A stretch of 56,313 nucleotides of DNA from Bacteroidales bacterium (GCA_025358455.1 JANYJP010000107.1:1-56313), one strand, 5' to 3'. Shown: positions 35,895-44,798, numbered from the stretch's first letter. A program made the numbers and translations. The notes: generated by a model not told the origin, from the sequence alone.

Positions 35895-38575
35895 TTTAAT
35901 AATTTCTCCTTAAAGAACAGATCATAGCGTTCAGGTTTTTTATCATTCCCAAGACTTTTAAGATTCTCATTGCTGATAACAAAGGTCATCATTCTTGCTC
36001 CTTTTAAATTTCTGATTAGTTTATCAGTCTTGAAAGCGTTGTAATAACTGAGCGCCTGTGTATAATCAGGAAACCCCGAAACAGCTATCATTATATATTT
36101 GTTGTCAACAAGGGTTCCTTCGGTCTTGTAATTTTTATTGGTGTAATTATCAATATTATAGCTTATCACATCAAAGGTTGCCTGGTTAATATTGAATGAA
36201 GGATCGGAAATAATCAATACAAAAACACGGGTTGCTGTTGTATCGGCAACATATAATTCAGAAGCAATTACTTTATCTTCTTCGACTTTAAGCTCAGGTA
36301 TTTTCTGGTTCAGATATGTAATCAGTTCTTCTGCTTTCTTGCTTTCAGTTGTTCCGGGCCAGGTTTTAATAAGTTTGTTAAGGTCATCTTTGAAACTTCG
36401 TTCATCGCTTAACCTTGCAATAACGTATGAATGAAGCAGCATAAATTTAGGTGCCAGCAGATTCTGAGGGTATCTTTTTATAGCATCATCGCAAATTGTG
36501 ATAGCATCATTGAATTTTTCGCTGTAATATGAGGTGTAAGCATCCTCGTAAAGTCTTTCGCTTATTTTCAGATCAGCTATCCTTTTTTCGTAATAAGCAG
36601 GATCAGAAAGTATTTTCGCAAACTCACTTTCCGGATACATCTGGAGTAACCTTTGCCTGTAAGATTCTGCCCGGGTATTATTCCCTTCTTTATTTATATT
36701 ATACATATTATATAATGCTTCCGGAATAAGTTCGCTTACAGGGAAACGTGTGATAAGAGATTCAAATGATTCAGTTGCTTTTACCTGGTCAGACATCCTT
36801 TCTGAATAAGCCTTGCCTGCATTTAGGAGCGCATTTGCTATTTTTTCATTTGAAATCTTCTTTAACGAATCAGTCAATGGCAGGTTCTTCAGATAAAATT
36901 CCGGCTTCTTATAATCGATAACAGCCCTTGATGTGTCAGTCTTTGTTTTTGATGAGTCACCCGGAGTTACAGCTGCCATGTTTAAATTGATTCTATTCCT
37001 GTTTGATCTCCTCCAGTTGTCTTCCAGCTTTCTGTCACCCCACCGGCGGCGGAATTCAGTACGTCCGAAAGTCAGAGCCGCCTGATTATAGAAATACCAT
37101 TTACCCTCCTGGTCAATATTACCCTGAAACCGTCTCTCATTCTCATAATACTGCCCAATGTTATATCTGTCAGAATATTCTGAGGTCTTTCCTTCGCTTT
37201 CGTCCTTTATTATTTTTGCGATTATTGTCGAGATAAGGGCATTTCTTTCCTGTTCGGTCATTGATGCCACTCTTTGGAGACTATCTTCACGCTGTATGAT
37301 TACAAGTTGTGAAACCAGCGCGTTAAGGCTTTGGGATTTTGTTTTCAACGCAAGATATTCGGGGTGTTTTTGATCAAGGAAAAAGACTGTACTGTCATAG
37401 TACTTTCCGGCCTTCATATAATCAGGTTTCTTATAATAATAATCTGCAAGGGCTAGATAGGACCTTCCTTTCTGATTTTGATTCTGTGAATTAGCTGATG
37501 CTGATTTCTTAAAGAATTCCAATGCCTCAGTCTCATTCCCCTCCCTCATTGACAGATTACCGAGAGCAAAATATATCTGGTCCTGAAATTCCTTGTTCTT
37601 TGAATCCTTCAGCATTTTTTCAAGTTCTTTTTTTATTTCCTTTGGATTTCCTGTACTAACGTCAAACACACCGGCAATGTTAATTCTGGCATTAAATTCA
37701 ACATCATACGGGGGATTCATATTAACAACTTTTCGATAAAGGGCGGTCGCTCTTGCCGCGTTCCCGGTCTGCTCACATAATTGAGCCAGAAGGTATGTGA
37801 GCCTGTACCTTGTTCTTTTCCCTGAAACCAGTTCGATTGATTTACTCAGCGGATCGATTGCATCGGAGTATTTTTTCTGTTTGATGAAAAGATCTGCCAG
37901 TGTTGTGTAATACATCGATTTCAGGACTTTGTTAAAGTCCGGAGTAAGCTCGAGCTCACTGATTAACCTGAATGAGTCGCTATATTTTTTAGTTTCACTG
38001 TAAATTCTTGCAAGCCAGATAGAGGCCTCAGCTTTAATCGCCGGGTCATTTGCATTTGTTATACAATAATTAAATATGGCAGTTGCCTCATTGAACTCAT
38101 GTTTGTAAAATCGTGCTTTCCCGATAAGAAGATAACTGTCATCAACCCACTCATTATATTCCTTTCTGTCAAGCAGTTGCTTTTCTTTTTCAGTGATCTC
38201 ACGCTTACCTTTAAATACAGGTTTAGCAGTGATCGATTTTAATGAGATCAGCTTCGACGCTTTCTGAATTGCTCTTTCCATGTCGGAGGAACAAAGATTA
38301 ACAGTGGAAGGATCGCTGAATTCAAACACCTTAAGTATTTCAGCATAGTCATCACGGTAACTGTTGGATATCTTAACCAGACCGGCTTTAAAGCTCTCAT
38401 ATCCATTAAAATAAATATTAAACCTGGCGGTCATGCCATTATAAAACCTTGTCGTGTCCGTGTTTTTTTCAACCGAACAGGTTGTCATGATCAATGACAA
38501 TCCAATTATCGCCAGATACTTATATATTGTTTTATGCGAAGCCAATAAAAGACCTTTAATACTATAACTGACCAT
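35891..38575 (-). CDS. porW: Type IX secretion system TPR lipoprotein PorW (SprE)
   Basis: An 894-residue lipoprotein of the PorW/SprE family. The signal peptide ends in a lipobox with Cys33 (LIMTTCSVEK). The conserved opening TTRFYNGMTARFNIYFNGYES is followed by many TPR-like helical repeats (about residues 150-470 and 590-760) and a C-terminal domain of about 130 residues. PorW is needed for T9SS secretion and links the outer-membrane translocon to the GldKN ring in studied species. Translationally coupled to porX. A TAACTTTG box lies 18 bases upstream of the ATG. Confidence 0.93.
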   Translation of the reverse strand: MVSYSIKGLLLASHKTIYKYLAIIGLSLIMTTCSVEKNTDTTRFYNGMTARFNIYFNGYESFKAGLVKISNSYRDDYAEILKVFEFSDPSTVNLCSSDMERAIQKASKLISLKSITAKPVFKGKREITEKEKQLLDRKEYNEWVDDSYLLIGKARFYKHEFNEATAIFNYCITNANDPAIKAEASIWLARIYSETKKYSDSFRLISELELTPDFNKVLKSMYYTTLADLFIKQKKYSDAIDPLSKSIELVSGKRTRYRLTYLLAQLCEQTGNAARATALYRKVVNMNPPYDVEFNARINIAGVFDVSTGNPKEIKKELEKMLKDSKNKEFQDQIYFALGNLSMREGNETEALEFFKKSASANSQNQNQKGRSYLALADYYYKKPDYMKAGKYYDSTVFFLDQKHPEYLALKTKSQSLNALVSQLVIIQREDSLQRVASMTEQERNALISTIIAKIIKDESEGKTSEYSDRYNIGQYYENERRFQGNIDQEGKWYFYNQAALTFGRTEFRRRWGDRKLEDNWRRSNRNRINLNMAAVTPGDSSKTKTDTSRAVIDYKKPEFYLKNLPLTDSLKKISNEKIANALLNAGKAYSERMSDQVKATESFESLITRFPVSELIPEALYNMYNINKEGNNTRAESYRQRLLQMYPESEFAKILSDPAYYEKRIADLKISERLYEDAYTSYYSEKFNDAITICDDAIKRYPQNLLAPKFMLLHSYVIARLSDERSFKDDLNKLIKTWPGTTESKKAEELITYLNQKIPELKVEEDKVIASELYVADTTATRVFVLIISDPSFNINQATFDVISYNIDNYTNKNYKTEGTLVDNKYIMIAVSGFPDYTQALSYYNAFKTDKLIRNLKGARMMTFVISNENLKSLGNDKKPERYDLFFKEKLLK

Positions 38576-38592
38576 GTATGACTATAGTATTT

Positions 38593-38620
38593 CAAAGTTA
38601 AATAAAATTGAGCTGATAAA
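38593..38620 (-). promoter_or_regulatory. Candidate promoter of porW-porX-tsaE
   Basis: Minus strand: TTTA (38620-38617), 16 bases, TAACTTTG (38600-38593, exact TAnnTTTG). The spacer is shorter than the usual 19, so this is moderate. It sits between the NifU-domain gene's end (38626) and the porW ATG (38575). Confidence 0.4.
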
Positions 38621-38625
38621 CTTTC

Positions 38626-38865
38626 TCAGGCCGAAATAACTCTTTTTATTTCCGGTACTTCCTTCATAATTGCCTGTTCAACACCTGCTTTCAGAGTTTG
38701 CATACTATATGGGCACCCATGACATGCACCTGTTAGCTTCACCTTAACTGTCATATCTTCAGTTACATCTATAAGGTCTATATCTCCTCCATCTGATTGA
38801 AGATAAGGTCTCACTCTATCGAGCGCTGTAATAACGCGGTCTCTTATACTTTTATTCTCTGTCAT
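38626..38865 (-). CDS. NifU C-terminal domain protein (Nfu-type Fe-S scaffold)
   Basis: A 79-residue stand-alone Nfu domain. The Fe-S-binding CxxC is Cys48/Cys51 in GACHGCPYSMQTLK; VRPYLQSDGGDIDLIDV is the family N-terminal signature. Such proteins carry 4Fe-4S clusters to target apoproteins in the cytoplasm. It lies 52 bases after the Mrp-type ATPase gene on the same strand, which supports a joint role in Fe-S cluster handling. Confidence 0.93.
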   Translation of the reverse strand: MTENKSIRDRVITALDRVRPYLQSDGGDIDLIDVTEDMTVKVKLTGACHGCPYSMQTLKAGVEQAIMKEVPEIKRVISA

Positions 38866-38917
38866 ATCTTTCGTAAATTTTAATTAAACAATTAAAAGCT
38901 TAAAACTGAATCATTCA

Positions 38918-40033
38918 TTATTTTTTTATCTGAAGCTTCATAGTCGGCATCTGCTCCCTGTTTCTTTGTTCCACTTTTTCAATCACCATCGAAGCCAGAT
39001 CCATAAAGGAGTTTCCTGTTAACGAATCTGTAAGGGACACCGGCTGTCCATTATCACTCCCCTCACATATACTTTGAACAAGAGGTATCTGTCCGAGCAG
39101 CGGAACATTCATTTTTTCCGATAGTTTTTTCCCGCCATCCCTTCCGAATATATAATATTTGCTTAAGGGCAGTTCGGCAGGAGTAAACCACGACATATTT
39201 TCCACAAGTCCAATTACCGGAACATCGATTTTATCGCTTCTGAACATCGCTATACCTTTAATTACATCTGCCAGAGCAACGTCCTGGGGTGTAGTTACTA
39301 CAATAGCTCCGGTAACGGGAACTTCCTGAACCAGAGTGAGATGGATGTCACTTGTCCCTGGAGGCAAATCCACCAGGAGATAGTCGAGCGGACCCCATTC
39401 TCCCTGCATAATAAGTTGCTTAAGAAAGTTTGAAGCCATAGGACCTCTCCAGATAACAGCATCGGCAGGATCAACAAAAAAACCTGTGGAGAGAACTTTA
39501 ACTCCATACTTTGTTAGTGGTATAATTGAGTCAATATTGTTTTCTCTTCTTACTTCAGGCTTGTATTTTTCCTCATTGAACATTTTTGGAACTGAAGGCC
39601 CATAAACATCAGCATCAAGAAGCCCTACACTGAATCCTTTTCTCACCAGCGATATAGCCAGATTAACAGCTATTGTTGTTTTCCCAACTCCTCCTTTGCC
39701 CGATGAAACAGCAATTATATTTGTTACACCGGGTAAAACGGCCCGTTCTTTTTCCTGTTTTTTCCCAACAATAACCTTGGGTTGCACTTTAATTTCGTTA
39801 ATAACCGTTTCAGGACCGAGCACATCTTTTAAGGTTCTGACAATGGTGCTTTTAATTGAAGAGATAAAAGGATCGTTTGATTTTTCAGGAGTAATTGTCA
39901 GGGATATGCCTTTATCTCCGGATTCTATTTCCGAAATCATCCCGAGTGAAACTATGTCTTTGCCTTTATCAGGGTGTATTATATGCGATAAAGCTTCTAA
40001 TATCTTGTCTTTAGGTAACATAGGCAAATTCAT
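38918..40033 (-). CDS. Mrp/NBP35 family P-loop ATPase (Fe-S carrier type)
   Basis: A 371-residue Mrp protein: an N-terminal MIP18/DUF59-type domain (about residues 5-85), then a deviant Walker A SSGKGGVGKTT (about 112-122), LLDADVYGPSVP, and DLPPGTSD. Where most Mrp/ApbC proteins have a CPxC motif, this reads ENMSWFTPAELPLSKYYIFG with no Cys, so the usual dimer-bridging cluster site seems absent. Related Bacteroidota proteins appear to share this form. It is upstream of the NifU-domain gene. Fe-S carrier function is the family assignment; cluster binding here needs another site. Confidence 0.88.
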   Translation of the reverse strand: MNLPMLPKDKILEALSHIIHPDKGKDIVSLGMISEIESGDKGISLTITPEKSNDPFISSIKSTIVRTLKDVLGPETVINEIKVQPKVIVGKKQEKERAVLPGVTNIIAVSSGKGGVGKTTIAVNLAISLVRKGFSVGLLDADVYGPSVPKMFNEEKYKPEVRRENNIDSIIPLTKYGVKVLSTGFFVDPADAVIWRGPMASNFLKQLIMQGEWGPLDYLLVDLPPGTSDIHLTLVQEVPVTGAIVVTTPQDVALADVIKGIAMFRSDKIDVPVIGLVENMSWFTPAELPLSKYYIFGRDGGKKLSEKMNVPLLGQIPLVQSICEGSDNGQPVSLTDSLTGNSFMDLASMVIEKVEQRNREQMPTMKLQIKK

Positions 40034-40251
40034 TTTTGCTGGCGAACTGATTATTGTATATTATTATAACACAAGCAATTAATATGTATTATCTTTTCTT
40101 TTTTCACTCCCCTTGTCCACAAATGGGGGGTTGAGGGCTAATCAAGTGGTTAATATTTAGCGTAAAACACCTGATTAATACAGCTATTTTTATTTAATTT
40201 AAATATAAACAAGATGCAATTTTACCAAATATTTGCCAGAATGCAAAATTT

Positions 40252-40602
40252 CTACTTCAGTTCTGTGATGGGATCCCAGAATTTTTCACTGAAGTTGATT
40301 ATCAGGTCGTCTTCAATTACGATACCTTCGTTTTCCAGAAGTTGTTCCATAGTGGTGGAATTTCCAAAATGATGTTTCCCGGTAAGCAGACCTTTCCGGT
40401 TGACTACTCTGTGAGCCGGAATAAAGTCAGGATTGTTGTGACAAACATTAAGGGCCCATCCAACCATGCGTGCTGATCTTCCTGAACCCAGAAATCGGGC
40501 AATGGCACCATATGAAGTTATCCTTCCGTGGGGGATAAGCTTCGTAACTTCATATACCCTTGAAAAAAAATCATCATTCACTTTTTTCTTTTCGCGAGAC
40601 AT
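40252..40602 (-). CDS. Alkyltransferase-like (ATL) DNA-binding protein of the MGMT family
   Basis: A 116-residue protein matching the DNA-binding domain of O6-alkylguanine transferases (FFSRVYEVTKLIPHGRITSYG, GSGRSARMVGWAL). The active-site PCHR is PAHR here (residues 62-65), so the acceptor Cys is Ala63 and it cannot take up an alkyl group. Such ATL proteins bind O6-alkylguanine, flip the base and hand the lesion to nucleotide excision repair. The ATG at 40602 (MSREKKK) is chosen; the frame also has an upstream TTG at 40608. Either way it overlaps the end of trmB (40574) by about 29 bases. Confidence 0.9.
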   Translation of the reverse strand: MSREKKKVNDDFFSRVYEVTKLIPHGRITSYGAIARFLGSGRSARMVGWALNVCHNNPDFIPAHRVVNRKGLLTGKHHFGNSTTMEQLLENEGIVIEDDLIINFSEKFWDPITELK

Positions 40603-41287
40603 CTTCAATTATTTTATCTTTATCGAGGCGGAAAGTGATATAGTTTATTTTTAGTGCGGCTTTAAGAAAAATCTTCTCATAATGGGTTTTTATTGAAAGA
40701 ATATCGTCGGGAAGATCTTCTGAATAGAGGTCGTTTGATGAGAATACAATTTCCAGATCATTATAACACGCGACTGTTTTAGTGTAGTTATAAAGCTCAG
40801 TATTATCAGTTTTAAGATGAATTATGCCTTTATTTTTCAGAAACTGTCTGTAGGAATTAAGATACCAGGGGGAAGTCAACCGCTTATTTGAATTACTTCT
40901 TCCCGGATGAGGATCGGGAAATGTTATCCAGATCTCATCGACCTCATCTGTTATGAAAAAAGAATTGATGAACTCAATTCTTGTACGCAGAAATGCAATA
41001 TTGGATAACTTCTGTTCATTGGAAGTCTTGGCTCCCCTCCATATACGGGCCCCCTTTATATCGATCCCGATATAATTCTTTTCCGGAAACCTGGTTGCTA
41101 GTCCTACAGCATATTCGCCCTTACCACACCCAAGCTCAAGGACAATAGGATTTTCATTTTTAAAGAGTTCTTTATTCCATTTGCCTTTCATAGGGTGGTC
41201 CTTTCCTGAAACGTCCCTGATTGTTGGCTGGATTACATTGTCGAATGATCCCAACTCAGTCCACCTGGCAAGTTTATTCTTTCCCAC
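40574..41287 (-). CDS. trmB: tRNA (guanine-N7-)-methyltransferase
   Basis: A 237-residue SAM-dependent methyltransferase forming m7G46 in tRNA. Seen: NPIVLELGCGKGEYAVGLA (SAM motif I), NYIGIDIKGARIWRGAK, and the family signature ITFPDPHPGRSNSNKRLTSP. The start is a GTG at 41285-41287, nine bases after the gldH stop; the next upstream in-frame codon series ends at that stop, and the protein begins MGKNKLARW as its relatives do. Its 3' end overlaps the ATL gene. Confidence 0.95.
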   Translation of the reverse strand: MGKNKLARWTELGSFDNVIQPTIRDVSGKDHPMKGKWNKELFKNENPIVLELGCGKGEYAVGLATRFPEKNYIGIDIKGARIWRGAKTSNEQKLSNIAFLRTRIEFINSFFITDEVDEIWITFPDPHPGRSNSNKRLTSPWYLNSYRQFLKNKGIIHLKTDNTELYNYTKTVACYNDLEIVFSSNDLYSEDLPDDILSIKTHYEKIFLKAALKINYITFRLDKDKIIEDVSRKEKSE

Positions 41288-41296
41288 TGATAGAAT

Positions 41297-41779
41297 TTAT
41301 TTGCTGATCTTTTCAACTCTTAACCCGATATCGTAAACCCCTTTAAGATCTTCGGTACGCATACCGTGCTGAATATTAAACTGGTATATGCCTTTTACCG
41401 GGAAATATACATTTGATTTATACGGAAGATTAAGTTCATGTATATCTCCAAATCCGTTGCCAAACCATTTTCCTTTTTCATCAGCAAGATTATACTGAAG
41501 TGTATCAGTAAGGCTCTTTCCGTCAGGAGATATAGTTGTTACAAAGAAATATATATTACGAAAAGGATAAGAGGAACCTGTTCTGATGGTAAAAATGACA
41601 TTATTGCTTTTCAGAGTATCTTTAACCGGAACCTTAAATGTAACGATATTCAGAAGGTTCCAGGTGTTTTTATTCATCGCCCTCGAATCGGTATATACAA
41701 CATTGCTGGAGCACGCAGACAACAATATTAATGATGTCAGAATTAAGGAGAATGAATATTTATTTAATCCTTTTTTCAT
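41297..41779 (-). CDS. gldH: Gliding motility lipoprotein GldH
   Basis: A 160-residue lipoprotein with signal peptide and lipobox LLSAC (Cys23). The mature part matches GldH (VVYTDSRAMNKNTWN, FKVPVKDTLKSNNV, and the YQFNIQHGMRTEDLKGVYDIG ending). GldH is required for gliding in Flavobacterium but its exact role is not settled; it is also widely found in non-gliding Bacteroidota. Its first 20 bases overlap the end of ricT, and trmB follows after nine bases, so it lies inside a coupled housekeeping operon. Confidence 0.92.
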   Translation of the reverse strand: MKKGLNKYSFSLILTSLILLSACSSNVVYTDSRAMNKNTWNLLNIVTFKVPVKDTLKSNNVIFTIRTGSSYPFRNIYFFVTTISPDGKSLTDTLQYNLADEKGKWFGNGFGDIHELNLPYKSNVYFPVKGIYQFNIQHGMRTEDLKGVYDIGLRVEKISK

Positions 41780-42911
41780 TGAATCTCCTGTTTTTTCTCC
41801 TGTTAGGATTTTTAGTCTGCTGATTTTTAGTGTCAGGAGGATCGAACCTTGTAAGACTGTTATTTTTTAAGAGATCCTGTGATTCTGGTGTTATCTCCCA
41901 CGATTCATCAACCAGTTTAAGTTTATCGACTTTTTGTCCTTTTCTGTTGATCGCCTGAATTTCCTTTACTCTTTGAACAGGCAGAGCGATAAGATTTGCT
42001 GAGGAATGCTGATCGGTAGAATACCAGTATATACCCTTGTGAACTTCCATTTTAAAGAAATAAGCAGTACAGTCAAGTGCTTCAAGAGGAATCTCTCTGG
42101 GAGGGAAAGACCTTTGGGCATCAACGTAACAATCGAGTTCAAAGATGAGGCAACACTTTAGTTTACTACATTGTCCGGCAAGTTTCTGGGGGTTTAAAGA
42201 TAATTCCTGATATTTTGCATGTGTTGTTGTGACCGACACAAAATTAGTGATATGGGTTGCACAGCATAATTCTCTTCCGCATGAACCTATTCCGCCGATC
42301 CTTCCTGCTTCCTGACGAGCCCCAATCTGCCGCATCTCTATCCTTACCCTGAATTCATCGGCAAGAACTTTAATGAGCTGACGGAAATCCACTCTTTCAT
42401 CGGCTATGTAATAGAATATCGCTTTTGTTTTATCTCCCTGATATTCAACGTCTCCGATCTTCATATTAAGTCTGAGCTCTTCTGAAATCTTTCTGGACCT
42501 TAACATTGTGGGAGTCTCAAGCTTTTTTGCTTCTTCCCATTTCTGGATATCTACAGCTTTGGCTTTGCGATACACCTTTTTCATGTCATCAACGGGTGTA
42601 TGGACTTTAATTTCTTTTAATTGTTCATCCACAAGGTATCCAACCATTGAAACCCTGCCAATATCATGACCAGGTGAAGCCTCAACTGCAACAACATCAC
42701 CGATCTCAAGCCTTAAGCTGTTAACATTCCTGTAGAATCCTTTTCGGGTGTTTTTAAAACGGATTTCTACAATTTCATTTTCATCCGGAACATCTGGCAG
42801 ATCTTTAAGCCAGTTAAATGAGTCAAGTTTGTTATATCCGGGTTTATATGTTATGTCGGGCATTCCGGGCTCTTCACCAGCCTGTCCTTGAATATCTTCG
42901 TTTTCTGTCAT
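41760..42911 (-). CDS. ricT: PSP1/YaaT-family protein RicT
   Basis: A 383-residue PSP1-domain protein, homologue of Bacillus RicT/YaaT, part of the Fe-S-containing Ric complex that works with RNase Y. The Cys-rich motifs are GIGSCGRELCC and GQCSKLKCC. The C-terminal tail is basic (KNPNRRKNRRFNEKR) and may bind RNA. In Bacteroidota the partners RicA/RicF are generally not evident, so the function may differ. It follows holB on the same strand and overlaps gldH. A promoter-like box lies 29 bases upstream. Confidence 0.88.
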   Translation of the reverse strand: MTENEDIQGQAGEEPGMPDITYKPGYNKLDSFNWLKDLPDVPDENEIVEIRFKNTRKGFYRNVNSLRLEIGDVVAVEASPGHDIGRVSMVGYLVDEQLKEIKVHTPVDDMKKVYRKAKAVDIQKWEEAKKLETPTMLRSRKISEELRLNMKIGDVEYQGDKTKAIFYYIADERVDFRQLIKVLADEFRVRIEMRQIGARQEAGRIGGIGSCGRELCCATHITNFVSVTTTHAKYQELSLNPQKLAGQCSKLKCCLIFELDCYVDAQRSFPPREIPLEALDCTAYFFKMEVHKGIYWYSTDQHSSANLIALPVQRVKEIQAINRKGQKVDKLKLVDESWEITPESQDLLKNNSLTRFDPPDTKNQQTKNPNRRKNRRFNEKRIK

Positions 42912-42939
42912 AAAACTCTTATGCTATCGAATTACGCTG

Positions 42940-42973
42940 CAAAAGTAGTGAATAAAAGCATTGTTTCAACAAA
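42940..42973 (-). promoter_or_regulatory. Candidate promoter of ricT-gldH-trmB
   Basis: Minus strand: TACTTTTG (42947-42940, exact TAnnTTTG), with GTTG at the 19-base position and TTTG at a 22-base spacing (42973-42970). It falls in the short gap between holB's stop (42985) and ricT. Confidence 0.5.
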
Positions 42974-42984
42974 CATGTTAATGA

Positions 42985-44112
42985 TCAGCGTATGAGTCGT
43001 GTGACTTTCAATGCAAGGTCAAGAAAAATGATTTTTGCATTTCCGTTTGCTTCAATATGGGAATAAACAAGATTAAACTCGTCAGAGATAGGATAGATAT
43101 TATTCTGATTAATGAATGGATGAAAATTTTTTGAGAAAGCCGCCTCTTCACCTGCAAGGAATACCAGGCCGTTTTTTTTCTGATCCAGAGAAAGCATCAG
43201 GTTTTCCCGCAAGATTCTCAGGGAAAATGATATAAAGTTCTTCTGAGCCTCCCTTCCTTTAGCAGCGAGTTCCTCTGACCACGTAATAATTGAAATAATA
43301 TCCCGTTTCCAGGCAAATCTCATCAGACTCTTAAAACTCTCAAGATTTGCAAGAGAAGAATCTTCATTTTCACATAATTCAATTGCCCGGTTAACATTAC
43401 CAACCGAAACCCGGGCTATATCTTTAGCCTTTTCCTCAGGCACATTGAACCTTTGTTTGAGATAATTTTCAATATCACGGCTGTTGAATTTCGGTATTTT
43501 TACAAGCTGACATCTTGAGAGTATTGTAGGAATCACCTTGTCGGGTTCTTCCGAAACCAGCAGGAAGAGGGTCTTCTCCGGGGGCTCTTCAATCATCTTC
43601 AAAAGCTTATTAGCTGTTGCCTGATGCATTTTTTCAGGAAGCCAGATAATCATTATCTTAAAGTCCGACTCAAATGATTTGAGACTTAGTTTTTTTATTA
43701 TCTCAGAAGCTTCGGAAGCAAAGATCATTCCCTGTGCATTTCCGACCTCGATAGAATCGAGCCAGTTATTGAGAGTAAAAAAAGGCGACTTATTAACAAA
43801 CTCCCTCCATTCTTCAATGTAGTTGTCACTAACCGGGTCGGTGGCTTTTTTCCCTTTTATAACAGGAAAAACAAAATGCAGATCAGGATGAATTATCTTC
43901 TCGTATTTAACACACGATTTACAAATTCCGCAGGAGTCATTTTCAGTACGGTTTTCACAATTTATGAATTTTGCATAGGCGAGCGCCAGAGCCATGCTGC
44001 CACAACCTTCAGGCCCAGCAAACAATTGAGCATGGCTTACCCTTTCTTCATGAACTGACCTGATCAGTTTTTCAATTATCTCTTTTTGACCTGGCACCTG
44101 CGAAAAATTCAT
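42985..44112 (-). CDS. holB: DNA polymerase III delta' subunit
   Basis: A 375-residue clamp-loader subunit. The N-terminal AAA+ domain starts FSQVPGQKEIIEKLIRSV. The P-loop is degenerate (GPEGCGSMALAL lacks the Lys), as expected of a delta' subunit, and a zinc module has Cys residues in NDSCGICKSCVKYE. Sensor region ILSRCQLVKIP is conserved. It helps open the beta clamp at replication forks. It precedes ricT on the same strand. Confidence 0.93.
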   Translation of the reverse strand: MNFSQVPGQKEIIEKLIRSVHEERVSHAQLFAGPEGCGSMALALAYAKFINCENRTENDSCGICKSCVKYEKIIHPDLHFVFPVIKGKKATDPVSDNYIEEWREFVNKSPFFTLNNWLDSIEVGNAQGMIFASEASEIIKKLSLKSFESDFKIMIIWLPEKMHQATANKLLKMIEEPPEKTLFLLVSEEPDKVIPTILSRCQLVKIPKFNSRDIENYLKQRFNVPEEKAKDIARVSVGNVNRAIELCENEDSSLANLESFKSLMRFAWKRDIISIITWSEELAAKGREAQKNFISFSLRILRENLMLSLDQKKNGLVFLAGEEAAFSKNFHPFINQNNIYPISDEFNLVYSHIEANGNAKIIFLDLALKVTRLIR

Positions 44113-44163
44113 CTTCCAAAAATCCTTTCCGGAACTAAAATTGTTATTTTTTCTTTAGCTTAT

Positions 44164-44661
44164 TTATAATGCTGCGAGTGCAGAATCATAATCAGGTTCC
44201 TGTGATATCTCTGGAACAAGCTGTGTATAAGTAACTTTCCCTGTTTCATCGACGATCACAATACTGCGGGCATATAGACCGGCCATCTTACTATCCATGA
44301 TATCTACTCCATAGGCTTTACCGAATGTAGCATCACGGAAACCTGAAAGTGTAATAACGTTTGTAATTCCTTCGGTAGAGCAAAACCTGCCGTGTGCAAA
44401 AGGAAGATCTTTTGAGATTCCCAACACAACAGTACCTGTCTTTCCTGCTGCAAGCTGATTGAATTTGCGCATCGCAGTAGCACAGGTTGATGTATCAAGA
44501 CTGGGAAATATATTAAGTATAAGTTTTTTCCCTTTAAGTTCTGATAGAGAAAGGCTTGAAAGGTCTGACTTTACAAGGGTAAAATCGGGAGCCTTACTAC
44601 CTTTTGCCGGGAGGTTTCCCGAAGTATTTACAGGGGTTCCTTTTAATGTAATTTTTGCCAT
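44164..44661 (-). CDS. tpx: Thiol peroxidase (atypical 2-Cys peroxiredoxin)
   Basis: A 165-residue Tpx: MAKITLKGTPVNTSGNLPA at the start, the peroxidatic Cys in PSLDTSTCATAMRKFN and the resolving Cys in PFAHGRFCSTEG. It reduces peroxides using thioredoxin. The ATG at 44661 is the right start: it matches family length, is preceded by a GGGGAAAAAG run, and the in-frame ATG at 44685 lies upstream of the -7 box. Confidence 0.95.
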   Translation of the reverse strand: MAKITLKGTPVNTSGNLPAKGSKAPDFTLVKSDLSSLSLSELKGKKLILNIFPSLDTSTCATAMRKFNQLAAGKTGTVVLGISKDLPFAHGRFCSTEGITNVITLSGFRDATFGKAYGVDIMDSKMAGLYARSIVIVDETGKVTYTQLVPEISQEPDYDSALAAL

Positions 44662-44672
44662 AACTTTTTCCC

Positions 44673-44680
44673 CAAATTTA
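44673..44680 (-). promoter_or_regulatory. Candidate -7 element of tpx
   Basis: Minus-strand TAAATTTG matches TAnnTTTG and ends 12 bases before the ATG at 44661. It overlaps the region where a longer tpx frame would be translated, supporting the shorter start. No clear -33. Confidence 0.4.
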
Positions 44681-44798
44681 GTCAATCTTTTGAACTTTAA
44701 TACTCATTTCAGTTCCTTCCTTTTGCTAGCCTGACGAAGGCGGGCGCGGCCCATCCAGAATTAACATTTTTTACAAAGAATTATTTCCAAAAAAAATG

